DNA of 64,000 bases from Porticoccaceae bacterium. Its GTDB lineage: Bacteria > Pseudomonadota > Gammaproteobacteria > Pseudomonadales > Porticoccaceae. Positions 1-9,086 of the stretch are shown piece after piece. The position numbers were made by a program, and so were the translations under genes. Position 1 is the stretch's first letter; each line of letters begins with the position of its first letter. Under the pieces are notes generated by a model. It saw nothing but the letters and a program-made list of their open reading frames with translations. It was not told where the DNA came from and made no database searches. The stretch covers positions 395,610 through 459,609 of the forward strand of contig BPKH01000001.1 in assembly GCA_026005035.1 (NCBI GenBank). Reading direction: 5' to 3'.

Positions 1-39
1 CGCCCGCCGCCCCATGCGCGCGCTGGCCGCGGCGGGGAG

Positions 40-834
40 CTAGCCGCCCTCGGCCGCGACCAAGGCGCGCCGCCCCGCCTCGGCGAGTGCCGCGAGTCGG
101 GCGGCGGGATCCGCCGCCGGCGGCTCGGGAACTTCCAGTTCCACCGCAAGCCCCGCCGGGAGGGCCCGCAGAAAGGACACCACGGGAAAGCGGCCGGCAC
201 CGGGGGGAAGCCGGTGGTTCGCCGCCTCGTCCGCGTAGTCGCAGCCCGGGGTCAGGTCGAGGCCATCGCACAGCTGGGCGCCGAGGATCGCCGCGGCGCC
301 CGCGCGGAGGGCCTCCGGTCCCTCCCCGGCGCGCACCAGGTGGAGGAGATCCACCACGATCCCCAGGTTGGGTGCGCCCACCCGGGCCACCAGCGCCCGC
401 GCCTCGGCGAAGGTGCGCGCAGCCCGGGCGAGCGGCATAAACTCCACCGCCACGGCGAGGCCGTACTCGGCGGCGAGCTCGGCGAGGCGGCCGAGACCCT
501 CCTCGACGCGCGCCGGGTCGTCGTCGTAGAGGAGCGCCGACGCCCGCCGCGCCCCGAGCACCGCGCCCACCTCCAGGGAGGATCGGTAGTCCTCGACGGC
601 CACGCCGGGCGCCAAGGGAAAGCACTCGACGCCCTCCACCGCGAGGCCCCGATCGGCCAGGCGATCCGCGAGCGCCCGCGCTTCGGCGGGCCGGACCACC
701 CGGTCGGCGGGGATCGAGCCCATGGCGTGCACGAACAGGGAGACGGCGTCGAAGCCCGCCCGGGCGGCGAGGTCGACGAAGGAGGAGAGGGGCAGGTCCA
801 GTGCCGACAACTGGGCGATGCCAAGGGCGCGCAT
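40..834 (-). CDS. Sugar phosphate isomerase/epimerase family protein (TIM barrel)
   Basis: The 264-residue product fits the xylose-isomerase-like TIM-barrel fold (IolE/Hyi-type proteins, which act on sugars or hydroxypyruvate). It opens with MRALGIAQLSA, has acidic positions in VEFMPLA and ELEVPEP, and has the IVVDLLHLV strand typical of metal-site residues at barrel-strand ends. A longer frame runs upstream to 1383, but those residues are antisense to the neighbouring VOC gene, so I start at the ATG ending at 834, which begins with a normal first barrel strand. It is divergent from the VOC gene with about 100 bp between them. The substrate cannot be told from sequence. Family placement is fairly sure, exact function is not. 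Confidence 0.72.
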   Translation of the reverse strand: MRALGIAQLSALDLPLSSFVDLAARAGFDAVSLFVHAMGSIPADRVVRPAEARALADRLADRGLAVEGVECFPLAPGVAVEDYRSSLEVGAVLGARRASALLYDDDPARVEEGLGRLAELAAEYGLAVAVEFMPLARAARTFAEARALVARVGAPNLGIVVDLLHLVRAGEGPEALRAGAAAILGAQLCDGLDLTPGCDYADEAANHRLPPGAGRFPVVSFLRALPAGLAVELEVPEPPAADPAARLAALAEAGRRALVAAEGG

Positions 835-933
835 GGGCGGCAGTCTCCAGCCGGGGGAACAGGCTAGCACACCGCCTTCCCCCCCGCCACGAGGCGCGCT
901 AGGATCGGCTGACGTCCCCTGGGAAGAGGGTCC

Positions 934-1332
934 ATGACCGCCACTGCCTTCGACCACGTCAACCTTCGCATCCCCCGGGAGCGGCTCGCCGCCGTGCGGG
1001 ACTTTTACGTCCAGGTGGTGGGTCTGCGCGAAGGGGAGCGACCGCCGAGCCCCACCGCCGGCCACTGGCTCTACCTGGGCGACCACCCGGTCCTCCACCT
1101 GATGGACGCCTCCTTTCGCCAGCTCGACGCCGCCGTCCTCGCCGGCGGCCGGGGCCCGGTGGACCATCTGGCCTTCGCCTGTCGCGACCTCGAGGGCACC
1201 CTCGCCCGGCTCGCCCGCCTGGGCGTCCCCTACCGCCGCCGAGACGTGCCGGAGGCGGGGTTCACCCAGCTGTTTGTCGAGGATCCTCAAGGTCTCTCCG
1301 TGGAGCTCAACTTCCGCGCCGGCGGAGGGTGA
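934..1332 (+). CDS. VOC (glyoxalase/bleomycin resistance/dioxygenase) family protein
   Basis: This is a 132-residue single-module vicinal oxygen chelate protein. The N-terminal FDHVNLRI supplies a histidine, VDHLAFAC starts the second beta-alpha-beta-beta-beta half with another histidine, and SVELNF near the C terminus carries the usual glutamate ligand. These are the metal ligands of the fold, so a metal-dependent lyase, isomerase or dioxygenase activity is plausible, but the substrate is unknown. GAAGAGGG just upstream of the ATG can serve as ribosome binding site. It lies back to back with the isomerase-like gene; the two could share a regulated divergent promoter region (inference). Confidence 0.8.
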   Translation: MTATAFDHVNLRIPRERLAAVRDFYVQVVGLREGERPPSPTAGHWLYLGDHPVLHLMDASFRQLDAAVLAGGRGPVDHLAFACRDLEGTLARLARLGVPYRRRDVPEAGFTQLFVEDPQGLSVELNFRAGGG

Positions 1333-1381
1333 TGGCCGCGCCCCGCGCCGGGTACAATCCCGCCCCGGCCGAGGAGGAACC

Positions 1382-2170
1382 ATGTCCGCACCCCCGCTCG
1401 TGGAGATGCACCGGGTGTGCTGCTATCGCGGCGATACCCGGGTGTTCGACGATCTCTCCCTGACCATCGCCCGCGGCGAAGCGGTGGCCGTGCTCGGCCC
1501 CAACGGCTCCGGCAAGACCACCCTGCTCAAACTCTTGACCCGCGACCTCTACCCGGTGGTGCGCGAGGACAGCTGGCTGCGCATCGAGGGCAGCGAGCGG
1601 GTCTACCTGGACGACCTGCGCCGGCGGGTGGCGGTGATCTCCCAGGATCTCCAAGAGCGCTACCCGCCGTGGGCCACCGCAGAAGAAGTGGTGTTGTCGG
1701 GCCTCTTCGGCAGCCTCGGCCTTTACCCCCACCACCCGGTGAGCCCAGCGGCGCGCGAGCGGGCGCGGGCGCTGCTCGCCGCCGAGGGCCTCGGCGCCCT
1801 GGCCGACAGCCAGTTCCAGCATCTGTCCACCGGCCAGCAGCGGCGGTTGCTCCTGCTGCGCGCGCGGATGGCCGAGCCCCACACCTACGTCCTGGACGAG
1901 CCCACCAACTCCCTCGACCTGGCGGCTTCCTTCGCGCTCCTCGCCACCCTGCGCCGCCTGGTGCGGGAAGGTGCCGGTCTTCTCCTTGCGACCCACCACC
2001 TGGACGAGATCATCCCCGAGATCCGCCGCGTGATCCTCCTGCAGCAGGGGCGGGTGGTGGGCGACGGCCCCAAGGAGGAGATGCTCACCGCCGAGCGGCT
2101 GAGCGCCCTGTACGGCACCCCCTTGGCCCTGGTGGAACAGGGCGGCTACTACCGCGCCGTCCCCGTCTGA
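1382..2170 (+). CDS. ABC transporter ATP-binding protein (stand-alone, ModF-like)
   Basis: The 262-residue protein is one ABC nucleotide-binding domain. It has a Walker A (GPNGSGKTT), a Q-loop (SQDLQE), a variant signature (LSTGQQRR), a Walker B (YVLDEPTN) and the H-loop (ATHHLDE). The start is the ATG after GAGGAGGAACC. An upstream in-frame extension overlaps the VOC gene and is not needed. TACAAT at 1353-1358 could be a minus-10 box. No permease or binding-protein gene adjoins it, so the partner is unknown. The sequence resembles ModF/YlmA-like ATPases of uncertain role; involvement in transport is inferred from the fold only. Confidence 0.85.
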   Translation: MSAPPLVEMHRVCCYRGDTRVFDDLSLTIARGEAVAVLGPNGSGKTTLLKLLTRDLYPVVREDSWLRIEGSERVYLDDLRRRVAVISQDLQERYPPWATAEEVVLSGLFGSLGLYPHHPVSPAARERARALLAAEGLGALADSQFQHLSTGQQRRLLLLRARMAEPHTYVLDEPTNSLDLAASFALLATLRRLVREGAGLLLATHHLDEIIPEIRRVILLQQGRVVGDGPKEEMLTAERLSALYGTPLALVEQGGYYRAVPV

Positions 2171-2254
2171 ACCGCGGGCCGGTCACCGATCCTTCATCGC
2201 CGCGTCACGGGGACGTGCCTGCTGGCGCCGCCGCCAACCCGACGGAGCCCCACC

Positions 2255-4060
2255 ATGCTGCGAAGATCGGTCCCCGCCGGCCTCTCGATGGGCCTCGCCC
2301 TCCTTCTCTCCGGATGCCTGGCCGACGGCGAAGAGGGCGCACCGGGGCCGGCAGGTCCCCCGGGTCCGCCGGGACCTCCCGGCGAGCCGGCCGCTTCCTG
2401 GACCCTTTCCCTTTCCCTCCTCGGCCGTTACGAGAGCGGGCAATTCGGCGAAGGTGCCGCCGAGGTGGTGGCCTTCCACCCCGCCACGGCGCGCACCTTC
2501 GTGGTCAACGCCGCTTCCGGACGGGTGGATGTCCTGGACGCCACCTCCCCCCAGGCCCCACGGCACGTCGCCACTCTGGACGTGGCGGGCGACGTCGCCG
2601 CCGCCCTCGGCGTCGGCCGGGAGGCGTTCGGGGCCGCCAACAGCGTCAGCGTCGCGGTGGCCGGCGACCTGGTGGCGGTGGCACTGGAGGCGAACCCCCG
2701 CCAGAACCCAGGCCAGGTGGCCCTGTACCGCACTGACGGCACCTTCCTCCGCGCGCTGCCGGCGGGCCCCCTGCCCGACATGCTCACCTTCACCCCCGAC
2801 GGCCGCCGCCTGCTGGTGGCCAACGAGGGCGAGCCCACCACCGACGGGAGTTTCGATCCCGAGGGATCCATCACCCTGGTGGACCTGAGCGACGGGGTCG
2901 CGGCCGCGCAAGTCCACCACCTGGACTTTCGCGCCTTTGGACCGGAAGACCTCACCGGGCCGGTGCGCATCTCGCCGCGGGCGACCAGTGTGGCCGCCGA
3001 CCTGGAGCCCGAGTACATCGCCGTCGCCCCCGACGGGCGCACCGCCTACGCCATCCTCCAGGAAAACAGCGCGGTGGCGGTGCTGGATCTGGAACGCCCG
3101 GAGATCCAAGCGGTGGTCGCCCTCGCCCCCGCCGACTACTCGCTGCCGGGCCACGAGTTGGACGCCAGCGACCGGGACGGCGGCGCGCGCCTTCTCAACT
3201 GGCCGCTCCTCGGAGCGCGCATGCCCGACGCTGCCGCGGCCTTCGCCGTGGGCGGCCGACTCTACCTGGTGACCGCCAACGAGGGGGACGCCCGCGAGTT
3301 CCTGGCCCCGGCCGCCGACGCCGCGGCCTGCGAAGCCGCCGGGGGCATCGACTTCGCTGACGGGGATTGCCTTTTCTACCGCGACGAAATCCGCCTCGGC
3401 GCCCTGCTGAACCGCGGCGCGCGCCTCGCCCCCTCGCTGCTCGAGCGGCTCCCCGCCGACTTCGCCGCCCCCGAGCGGCTCGGTCGCCTGAAGGTGGTGA
3501 CCGACCTCGGCCTGGCCGGCGAATGCCCCTCCCTGGCGCGGGGCGGCCAGCCCGGCCCCGACTGCACCTACGGCCAGCTCTACACCTTTGGCAGCCGCTC
3601 CTTCACCATCTGGGACGCCGTCAGCTGGCAGCCAGTGGCCGACTCGGGGGCGGATTTCGAGCGGATCACCGCGGCGAGACTGGGCGAGCACTTCAACGCC
3701 GACGCCGACGACAACGAGGGCGACGGCCGCTCCGACGACAAGGGGCCGGAACCGGAAGCCCTGGCGGTGGGCGTGGTGGAGGGGCGCCGCTACGCCTTCA
3801 TCGGTCTCGAGCGCAGCGGTGGAATCTTCGTCTACGACATTACCCAACCCCAGGCGCCGCACTTCGTCGAGTACTTCACGACCCGGGATTTTCGCTACGA
3901 CCCCACCGAGAGCCCCCAGTTGGCGGGGGACCTGGCCCCGGAACACATCGCCTTCGTCGCCGCCGAGGACAGTCCCACCGGGCGGGCACTTCTGATTGTC
4001 GGCCACGAAGTTTCCGGCACCACCGCCTTCATCGACCTTCAGGTAGTGCCGGCGCAATGA
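2255..4060 (+). CDS. Choice-of-anchor I type lipoprotein with collagen-like stalk
   Basis: This is a 601-residue secreted lipoprotein. The signal sequence ends in LLLSGC with the lipid cysteine at residue 21. Residues 28-45 form six Gly-X-Y triplets (GAPGPAGPPGPPGPPGEP), a collagen-like spacer. The rest is the beta-propeller-like esterase/phosphatase-related domain of choice-of-anchor I proteins: repeated strands such as FVVNAASGRVDVLD, and the hallmark segments GRSDDKGPEPEAL, YAFIGLERSGG and FVYDIT near residues 490-530. Aspartate-rich DADDNEGDG may bind calcium. Known relatives are predicted surface or secreted hydrolases with little biochemical proof. It is probably a single-gene unit ended by the terminator at about 4155-4204. 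Confidence 0.85.
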   Translation: MLRRSVPAGLSMGLALLLSGCLADGEEGAPGPAGPPGPPGPPGEPAASWTLSLSLLGRYESGQFGEGAAEVVAFHPATARTFVVNAASGRVDVLDATSPQAPRHVATLDVAGDVAAALGVGREAFGAANSVSVAVAGDLVAVALEANPRQNPGQVALYRTDGTFLRALPAGPLPDMLTFTPDGRRLLVANEGEPTTDGSFDPEGSITLVDLSDGVAAAQVHHLDFRAFGPEDLTGPVRISPRATSVAADLEPEYIAVAPDGRTAYAILQENSAVAVLDLERPEIQAVVALAPADYSLPGHELDASDRDGGARLLNWPLLGARMPDAAAAFAVGGRLYLVTANEGDAREFLAPAADAAACEAAGGIDFADGDCLFYRDEIRLGALLNRGARLAPSLLERLPADFAAPERLGRLKVVTDLGLAGECPSLARGGQPGPDCTYGQLYTFGSRSFTIWDAVSWQPVADSGADFERITAARLGEHFNADADDNEGDGRSDDKGPEPEALAVGVVEGRRYAFIGLERSGGIFVYDITQPQAPHFVEYFTTRDFRYDPTESPQLAGDLAPEHIAFVAAEDSPTGRALLIVGHEVSGTTAFIDLQVVPAQ

Positions 4061-4154
4061 AGAAAAGCACCCGCGAAAAGCGCCGAGGCGGGGAACTTCC
4101 ACCCCGGTCCGGGGTCATAGAGTACGGTTGTTCTCCCCTTGTGAGCGGACGACC

Positions 4155-4204
4155 CCGCCCTTTGGGCGGCGGTCTTTGGACCCGGCGGCCGCCGGGTTTT
4201 TTTT
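4155..4204 (+). terminator. Rho-independent terminator after the lipoprotein gene
   Basis: Two hairpins stand in a row: CCGCCC-TTT-GGGCGG at 4155-4169 and the perfect palindrome CCCGGCGGCCGCCGGG at 4181-4196, followed directly by eight T residues (4197-4204). The second is a textbook intrinsic terminator for the plus strand, about 120 bp past the lipoprotein stop codon. On the other strand it follows the end of the relic monooxygenase gene, but without a matching U tract there. Confidence 0.85.
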
Positions 4205-4211
4205 ACGGCTC

Positions 4212-4393
4212 TTACAGGGCCACCTCGCGGAGCTCGAGCCTGGGTCGATCCAGATCGAGATCGCCCCCCCGTCGGCATGGGCGCAGCGGAAGGCGTCGGA
4301 CTGGAGCCAGGCCTCGAAGCTCGCCCGGGAATCCCACGGGGTGTGGTCTTCCCGCCCCCGCGCCAGGAGAAAGCGGTTCATGGCGATGAACCC
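4212..4393 (-). pseudogene. Relic of an antibiotic-biosynthesis-monooxygenase (ABM) family gene
   Basis: Reading the minus strand, FIAMNRF is a typical start for small ABM/heme-degrading-like proteins, and ESRASFEAW-like and SDAFRCAHA segments match the C-terminal half of that family. The central part is missing, so the product is only about 60 residues where about 100 is normal. The frame then breaks at a run of seven Gs (plus-strand C run 4264-4270). One extra G would restore DLDLDRPRLELREVAL followed by a stop at 4212-4214. The codon where the family usually starts, preceded by an AGGAGG, reads GGG instead of ATG or GTG. Start loss, deletion and frameshift together argue for a decayed gene. 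Confidence 0.6.
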
Positions 4394-4407
4394 TTTCTTC
4401 CGCCCTC

Positions 4408-6033
4408 CTAACTGCCCGGCTGCCAGCCGTTGGTGATGGGATAGCGGCGGTCGCGGCCGAAGCCCCGCCGGGTGACGCGCACCCCCACCGGCGCCTGGCG
4501 CCTCTTGTACTCGTTGGCGTCCACCATGCGGATCACCCGGTAGACGTCGGCGGGCGAGAAACCCGCGGCGACGATGGCCTCGGCGCTGCGATCCTCCTCG
4601 ATGTAGAGCTCGAGGATCTTGTCCAGGATCGGATAGGGCGGCAGGCTGTCCTCGTCCTTCTGGCCCGGCCGCAGTTCTGCAGTGGGCGGGCGACCGATCA
4701 CCTCCTCGGGGATGGCCGGCGAGCGGGCGTTGCGGTGGCGAGCGAGCTCGTAGACCAGGGTCTTGGGCACGTCCTTGAGGGGCGCGAAGCCGCCCACCAT
4801 GTCGCCGTAGAGCGTGCAGTATCCGGTGGCCAGCTCGCTCTTGTTACCGGTGGCGAGCACCAACAGCCCCTTTTTGTTGGAGATGGCCATGAGCACGAGG
4901 CCCCGCGCCCGCGCCTGGATGTTCTCCTCCGTCTGGTCGGGGGCGAGGCCGGCAAACTCCTCGGCCAGCTGGGCCACCACTGCATCGTAGATGGGCTCGA
5001 TGGAGATCTCGCGAAAGCGCACCCCGAGGCGTGCCGCTTCCTCGGCGGCGAGTCGCCGGGAGAGCGCCGAGGTGTAGCGAAACGGCATCATCACCGCTTC
5101 CACCCGCTCGGCACCCAGGGCGTCCACCGCCAAGGCCAGGGTGAGCGCCGAGTCGATCCCCCCGGACAGGCCGAGCACCACCCCGGGAAAGCGGTTTTTG
5201 GCCACGTAGTCACTCAGGCCCAGGACGATCGCCTGATAGACCGCGCTCACCGTCGAGGGCGGCGCCTCCGCCGGCCCTTCCACCACCTCCACCCGTCCCC
5301 CCCGCTTGGCGAGGCGGACCCGGAACAGTCCCTCTCGGAAGAAGGGGGCCTGTGCGGCCACCCGCTCGTCGGCATCCATCACCAGGGAGCCGCCGTCGAA
5401 GACCAGCTCGTCCTGGCCGCCCACCATGTTGAGATAGACGATGGGCATGGCGCCCTCGGTCACCCGCTCGGTGAGGGTGCGGATCCGTTCCTGGTGCTTG
5501 TGGCGGTGGAAGGGGGAGGCGTTGATGTTGACCACCACCTCAGCGCCCGCCTGCCGCGCCTGGAACACCGGTCCCGGGTGCCAGACGTCCTCGCAGACGG
5601 TGAGCGCCAGCCGGAAGCCGGCGAGCTCCACCACGCAGGGCTCCGTGCCTTGCCCGAAATAGCGCTTTTCGTCGAACACCTGGTAATTGGGCAGGTGCTG
5701 CTTGGCGTACTCGGCGACCAGCCGGCCGTCGTGGAAAAAGCCCGCCATGTTGTAGAGCACGCCGTCCCGGTGGCGCGGGTAGCCCACCACCGCGGCGAGG
5801 CCCTGGGTGTGGGGCGCGAGCTCCGCCAGGGCGGTGCTCACGCGGCCCTCGAGGCTCGGCCGCAAGAGCAGATCTTCCGGGGGATAACCGGTGAGCACGA
5901 GTTCCGGAAAGACCACCAGTTGGGCGCCCTGCCTGCGCGCCTCGGCGAGGGTGGTGACGACCCGCTCGGTGTTGCCCGGGATATCCCCCACCAGGGGATT
6001 GAGTTGGGCGAGGAGAAGGGTGAGTTCCGCCAT
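4408..6033 (-). CDS. nadE: Glutamine-dependent NAD+ synthetase
   Basis: This enzyme makes NAD from deamido-NAD, ATP and glutamine-derived ammonia. The 541-residue protein has the usual two-domain layout: an N-terminal nitrilase-like glutaminase (residues 1-250, with VFPELVLTGYPPEDLL and the nucleophile region LTVCEDVW) and a C-terminal synthetase with the ATP pyrophosphatase loop GLSGGIDSALT and the ATGNKSELATGY segment. The length matches the long bacterial NadE form. I start at MAELTLLLAQ, the common N terminus; a longer frame to 6150 overlaps the divergent pilS. The gap to pilS is only 40 bp, so any promoters overlap. Confidence 0.93.
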   Translation of the reverse strand: MAELTLLLAQLNPLVGDIPGNTERVVTTLAEARRQGAQLVVFPELVLTGYPPEDLLLRPSLEGRVSTALAELAPHTQGLAAVVGYPRHRDGVLYNMAGFFHDGRLVAEYAKQHLPNYQVFDEKRYFGQGTEPCVVELAGFRLALTVCEDVWHPGPVFQARQAGAEVVVNINASPFHRHKHQERIRTLTERVTEGAMPIVYLNMVGGQDELVFDGGSLVMDADERVAAQAPFFREGLFRVRLAKRGGRVEVVEGPAEAPPSTVSAVYQAIVLGLSDYVAKNRFPGVVLGLSGGIDSALTLALAVDALGAERVEAVMMPFRYTSALSRRLAAEEAARLGVRFREISIEPIYDAVVAQLAEEFAGLAPDQTEENIQARARGLVLMAISNKKGLLVLATGNKSELATGYCTLYGDMVGGFAPLKDVPKTLVYELARHRNARSPAIPEEVIGRPPTAELRPGQKDEDSLPPYPILDKILELYIEEDRSAEAIVAAGFSPADVYRVIRMVDANEYKRRQAPVGVRVTRRGFGRDRRYPITNGWQPGS

Positions 6034-6073
6034 GGCGGCACCGCACTGAGGAGGATGCGGATTTTCGGCTAAA

Positions 6074-7723
6074 ATGGCGCCAATGGCAAAGGAACGAGCC
6101 GGCGCGCACCCCGCAATCGCCGGGGCGGCCCTGCGGGGAGAGGCATTCACCGCGGGGCTCTTGCGCCTCTACCTCTTCTACCGCTTCTTTCTCGCCGGCG
6201 CTCTCCTCGGCGGCTTTTACGCCCACTTTCCGAGCGACGTGTTCGGCCGCCACCTGCCGGGACTCTTCGCCGCCACCGCCGCCGTCTATCTGGCCGCCGC
6301 CGCCCTCGCCCTCGGCTTTTACCAGCTCCAGGGCAGGCATCTGGGCGCCGCGCAGATCTTCGCCTGCCTGCTCGTCGACGTGGCCGCCTTGAGCGCTCTG
6401 ATGTTCGCCTCCGGGGGGCTCTCTTCGGGCATCGGCTACCTCCTCTTGGTCACCGTGGCGGTGGGCGCCACCCTGTTCACCGGCCAGACGGCGGTGCTGC
6501 TGCCGGCGTTGGCGAGTCTGGCCATCATCCTCGAGGCGGTGATCGGCCACCTCCTCCTCGGGCGCGACCTCGCCACCATTTTTCCCGCCGGCGTGCTCGG
6601 GGTACTGTTGTTCGTGACCGCCCTGATCTTCGCCGGCCTGAGCCGCGCCCTCGACCTGGCGGAGCGGACGGCGGAACGCCAAGCGCGCACCTCGGCGGGC
6701 CTGGTGGAGCTCAATCAGGCCATCCTCGAGCGGATGCGCACCGGCATCCTGGTGGTGGACGAGGCGGGCACCATCGAGCAGATCAACAGCGCCGCCCGAG
6801 AACTGCTCGGCCGCACCGGAGCGGCCCGCCTGGCCATCGGCGCCTCCCTCGCCGAGGAGCCGGAGCTCGCCGGCCGGCTCGCCGCCTGGCGGCGCCAACC
6901 CCTCGCCCGCCCCGCTCCTTTCACCCCGTGCCTGGGCGGCACCGAGCTCTTGCCCGCTTTCGCCGCTCTGGAGGGCCCCCACGGCCGCCGCGCCCTGATC
7001 TTTCTCGAAGACCTGCGCGCCGCCCGGCAACAGGCGGAACAGCTCAAACTGGCCTCCCTCGGCCAGCTGGCTGGCTCCATCGCCCACGAGGTGCGCAACC
7101 CCCTATCCGCCATCGGCCACGCCGCCGAACTGCTCGCCGAACGCTGCGCCGAGGACGCCACTGTGCGCCGCCTGACGGACATCATCCGCGGCCAGGTGCG
7201 CCGCCTGGACCAGATCGTGGAGAGCGTCCTCGCCCTCTCCAAACGTGAGCCGGTGCGCCCGCAGCGCCTGGATCTCGCCGCCTGGCTGCCCCGCTTCGTG
7301 GCCCAGTACCGCCAGGGCGCGCCCGGCGCGGAAATCGCCCTGGAGCTGGCCGAAAGCCTAAGGCCCGTCCACTTCGACCCGGTGCACCTGGAGCGGGTCC
7401 TCGCCAACCTGCTCGACAACGGCCTGCGCCACAGCCGTGCCCATGCCGGCCTCGCCTGGGCCGCCGTGCGCGCCTGCGCCGACCCCGAGACGGGGGCACT
7501 CTTTTTGGAGGTGGCGGACCGCGGACCCGGGGTGCCCCCGGAGGCGCGCCCGCGCCTCTTTGAGCCCTTCTTTTCCACCGAGCCCCAAGGGGCCGGTCTC
7601 GGGCTGTACATCGCCGCCGAACTCTGCGCAGCCAACCACGCGACCCTGACCCTGCGCCCCGAGGCAAGACCCGGCGCGGTGTTCCGAATCACCTTCGCCC
7701 ACCCCGACAAAATCTTCCACTGA
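6074..7723 (+). CDS. pilS: PilS-type sensor histidine kinase of type IV pilus expression
   Basis: This inner-membrane kinase of 549 residues carries about six hydrophobic segments in its first 200 residues, as P. aeruginosa PilS does. A PAS-like region follows (IVVDEAGTIEQINSAA), then the phosphoacceptor motif SIAHEVRNPLSA with His338, and a HATPase domain with NLLDNGLRHS, DRGPGV and GAGLGLYIA. It would phosphorylate the response regulator encoded 10 bp downstream, which has PilR features. In known systems PilS senses pilin in the membrane and controls pilA through sigma-54. The start may be either of two nearby ATGs (6074 or 6083); neither has a strong ribosome binding site. Confidence 0.9.
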   Translation: MAPMAKERAGAHPAIAGAALRGEAFTAGLLRLYLFYRFFLAGALLGGFYAHFPSDVFGRHLPGLFAATAAVYLAAAALALGFYQLQGRHLGAAQIFACLLVDVAALSALMFASGGLSSGIGYLLLVTVAVGATLFTGQTAVLLPALASLAIILEAVIGHLLLGRDLATIFPAGVLGVLLFVTALIFAGLSRALDLAERTAERQARTSAGLVELNQAILERMRTGILVVDEAGTIEQINSAARELLGRTGAARLAIGASLAEEPELAGRLAAWRRQPLARPAPFTPCLGGTELLPAFAALEGPHGRRALIFLEDLRAARQQAEQLKLASLGQLAGSIAHEVRNPLSAIGHAAELLAERCAEDATVRRLTDIIRGQVRRLDQIVESVLALSKREPVRPQRLDLAAWLPRFVAQYRQGAPGAEIALELAESLRPVHFDPVHLERVLANLLDNGLRHSRAHAGLAWAAVRACADPETGALFLEVADRGPGVPPEARPRLFEPFFSTEPQGAGLGLYIAAELCAANHATLTLRPEARPGAVFRITFAHPDKIFH

Positions 7724-7733
7724 GGGAGAGACC

Positions 7734-9086
7734 ATGGTCGCCCCCCGGGTGTTGATCGTCGACGACGAACCGGACATTCGCGAACTGCTCGCCCTGACCC
7801 TCGAGGGACTGGACCTGGAGGTGGCCAGCGCCGCCTCGGTGGCCGAGGCCCGCCGCCAACTGGACGCTGGGAGGGTGGACTTTTGTCTCACCGACATGCG
7901 CCTGCCGGACGGCGACGGCTTCGCCGTGCTGGCCGCCGTCCAGCAACGCCAACCCAATACCCCGGTGGCGGTGATCACCGCCTACGGCAGCGCCGAGACG
8001 GCGGTGGAGGCCCTCAAGCGGGGCGCCTTCGACTTCGTTTGCAAGCCCTTGGAGGTGGCGCGGCTGCGGGAGCTGGTGAGCGCGGCGCTGCAGCTGCGGG
8101 AGGGCGCCGGCGGCACCCGCTCCGCGGGTCTGATCGGCGATTCGGAGCCGATGCAGAGGCTGCGCGAGCAGATCGCCAAGGTGGCGCGCAGCCAGGCGCC
8201 GGTGTTCATCGGCGGCGAGTCGGGCAGCGGCAAGGAGCTGGTGGCCCGGGCCATCCACTACGAGGGGCCGCGCGCCCGCGGCCCCTTCATCGCCGTCAAC
8301 TGCGGGGCCATCCCCACCGAATTGGTGGAAAGCGAGCTCTTCGGCCACCGGCGGGGCAGTTTCAGCGGCGCGGTCCAGGACAAGCCTGGCCTCTTCCAAG
8401 CCGCCAGGGGAGGTACCCTGTTCCTCGACGAGGTGGCCGAACTGCCCCCCGCCATGCAGGTCAAACTGCTGCGCGCCATCCAGGAGAAGCGAGTGCGCCC
8501 CATCGGCGCCACCGAGGAGGTGGCGGTGGACGTGCGGATCCTGAGCGCCTCCCACAAAGACCTCGCCGCCGAAGTGCGCGCCGGGCGTTTCCGCGAGGAC
8601 CTGTACTACCGGATCAACGTCATCGAACTGCGCGTGCCGCCCCTCCGGGAGCGGCGCGAGGACATTCCGCGCCTCGCGGCCGCCTTTCTCGAGCGGTTCG
8701 CCCGCCAGGCGGGCCGCCCCGTGCCCCGCCTCGACGAGGCGGCCCTCGCCGCCCTGCTCGAGCATTCCTTTCCGGGCAACGTTCGAGAGCTGGAAAACAT
8801 CCTCGAGCGCGCCTTCACCCTCGCCGCGGGGGAGGTAATCGGCATCGCCGATCTGGAGCTGCGCACCCCTCCGCCGGCACCCGCGGACAGGGTTGGACCG
8901 CGGGCGGCCGGCGACTACCCCGCCGACGGCTCGCTGAGCCTGGACGACTACCTCGCCGACCTGGAGCGGGAGATCGTGCTCCGGGCGCTGGAAGAAAACC
9001 GATGGAACCGGACCGCCACCGCCGCCCGGCTCGGCTTGAGCTTCCGCCAGTTGCGCTACAAGCTCAAGAAGCTCGGCATCCAGTGA
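7734..9086 (+). CDS. pilR: PilR-type sigma-54 dependent response regulator
   Basis: The 450-residue protein has a receiver domain (VLIVDDEPD, phosphoacceptor Asp54 in LTDMRLPDG), an AAA+ sigma-54 activation domain (Walker A GESGSGKE at 161-168, Walker [11 protein letters not shown]) and a C-terminal Fis-type helix-turn-helix ([20 protein letters not shown]). The sigma-54 contact loop reads GSFSGA (208-213) where most activators have GAFTGA and PilR proteins usually have GSFTGA. It is preceded by a GAGGGAGAGACC ribosome binding site and follows pilS closely, so the two are co-transcribed. It probably activates pilin genes outside the window. Its 3' end overlaps ispH on the other strand by 23 bp. 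Confidence 0.92.
   Translation: MVAPRVLIVDDEPDIRELLALTLEGLDLEVASAASVAEARRQLDAGRVDFCLTDMRLPDGDGFAVLAAVQQRQPNTPVAVITAYGSAETAVEALKRGAFDFVCKPLEVARLRELVSAALQLREGAGGTRSAGLIGDSEPMQRLREQIAKVARSQAPVFIGGESGSGKELVARAIHYEGPRARGPFIAVNCGAIPTELVESELFGHRRGSFSGAVQDKPGLFQAARGGTLFLDEVAELPPAMQVKLLRAIQEKRVRPIGATEEVAVDVRILSASHKDLAAEVRAGRFREDLYYRINVIELRVPPLRERREDIPRLAAAFLERFARQAGRPVPRLDEAALAALLEHSFPGNVRELENILERAFTLAAGEVIGIADLELRTPPPAPADRVGPRAAGDYPADGSLSLDDYLADLEREIVLRALEENRWNRTATAARLGLSFRQLRYKLKKLGIQ

Noticed and set aside
1-43. Plus-strand frame ending in TAG at 41-43, possible C terminus of an upstream gene
   Set aside because: Only 13 codons are visible (ending AAAGS) with no recognisable sequence, so I do not call a gene, although one converging on the isomerase gene is plausible.
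4115-4381. 88-codon minus-strand frame as an intact small gene
   Set aside because: Its last third reads through a terminator hairpin, while a shifted frame gives the expected ABM family end. I treat it as a pseudogene instead.
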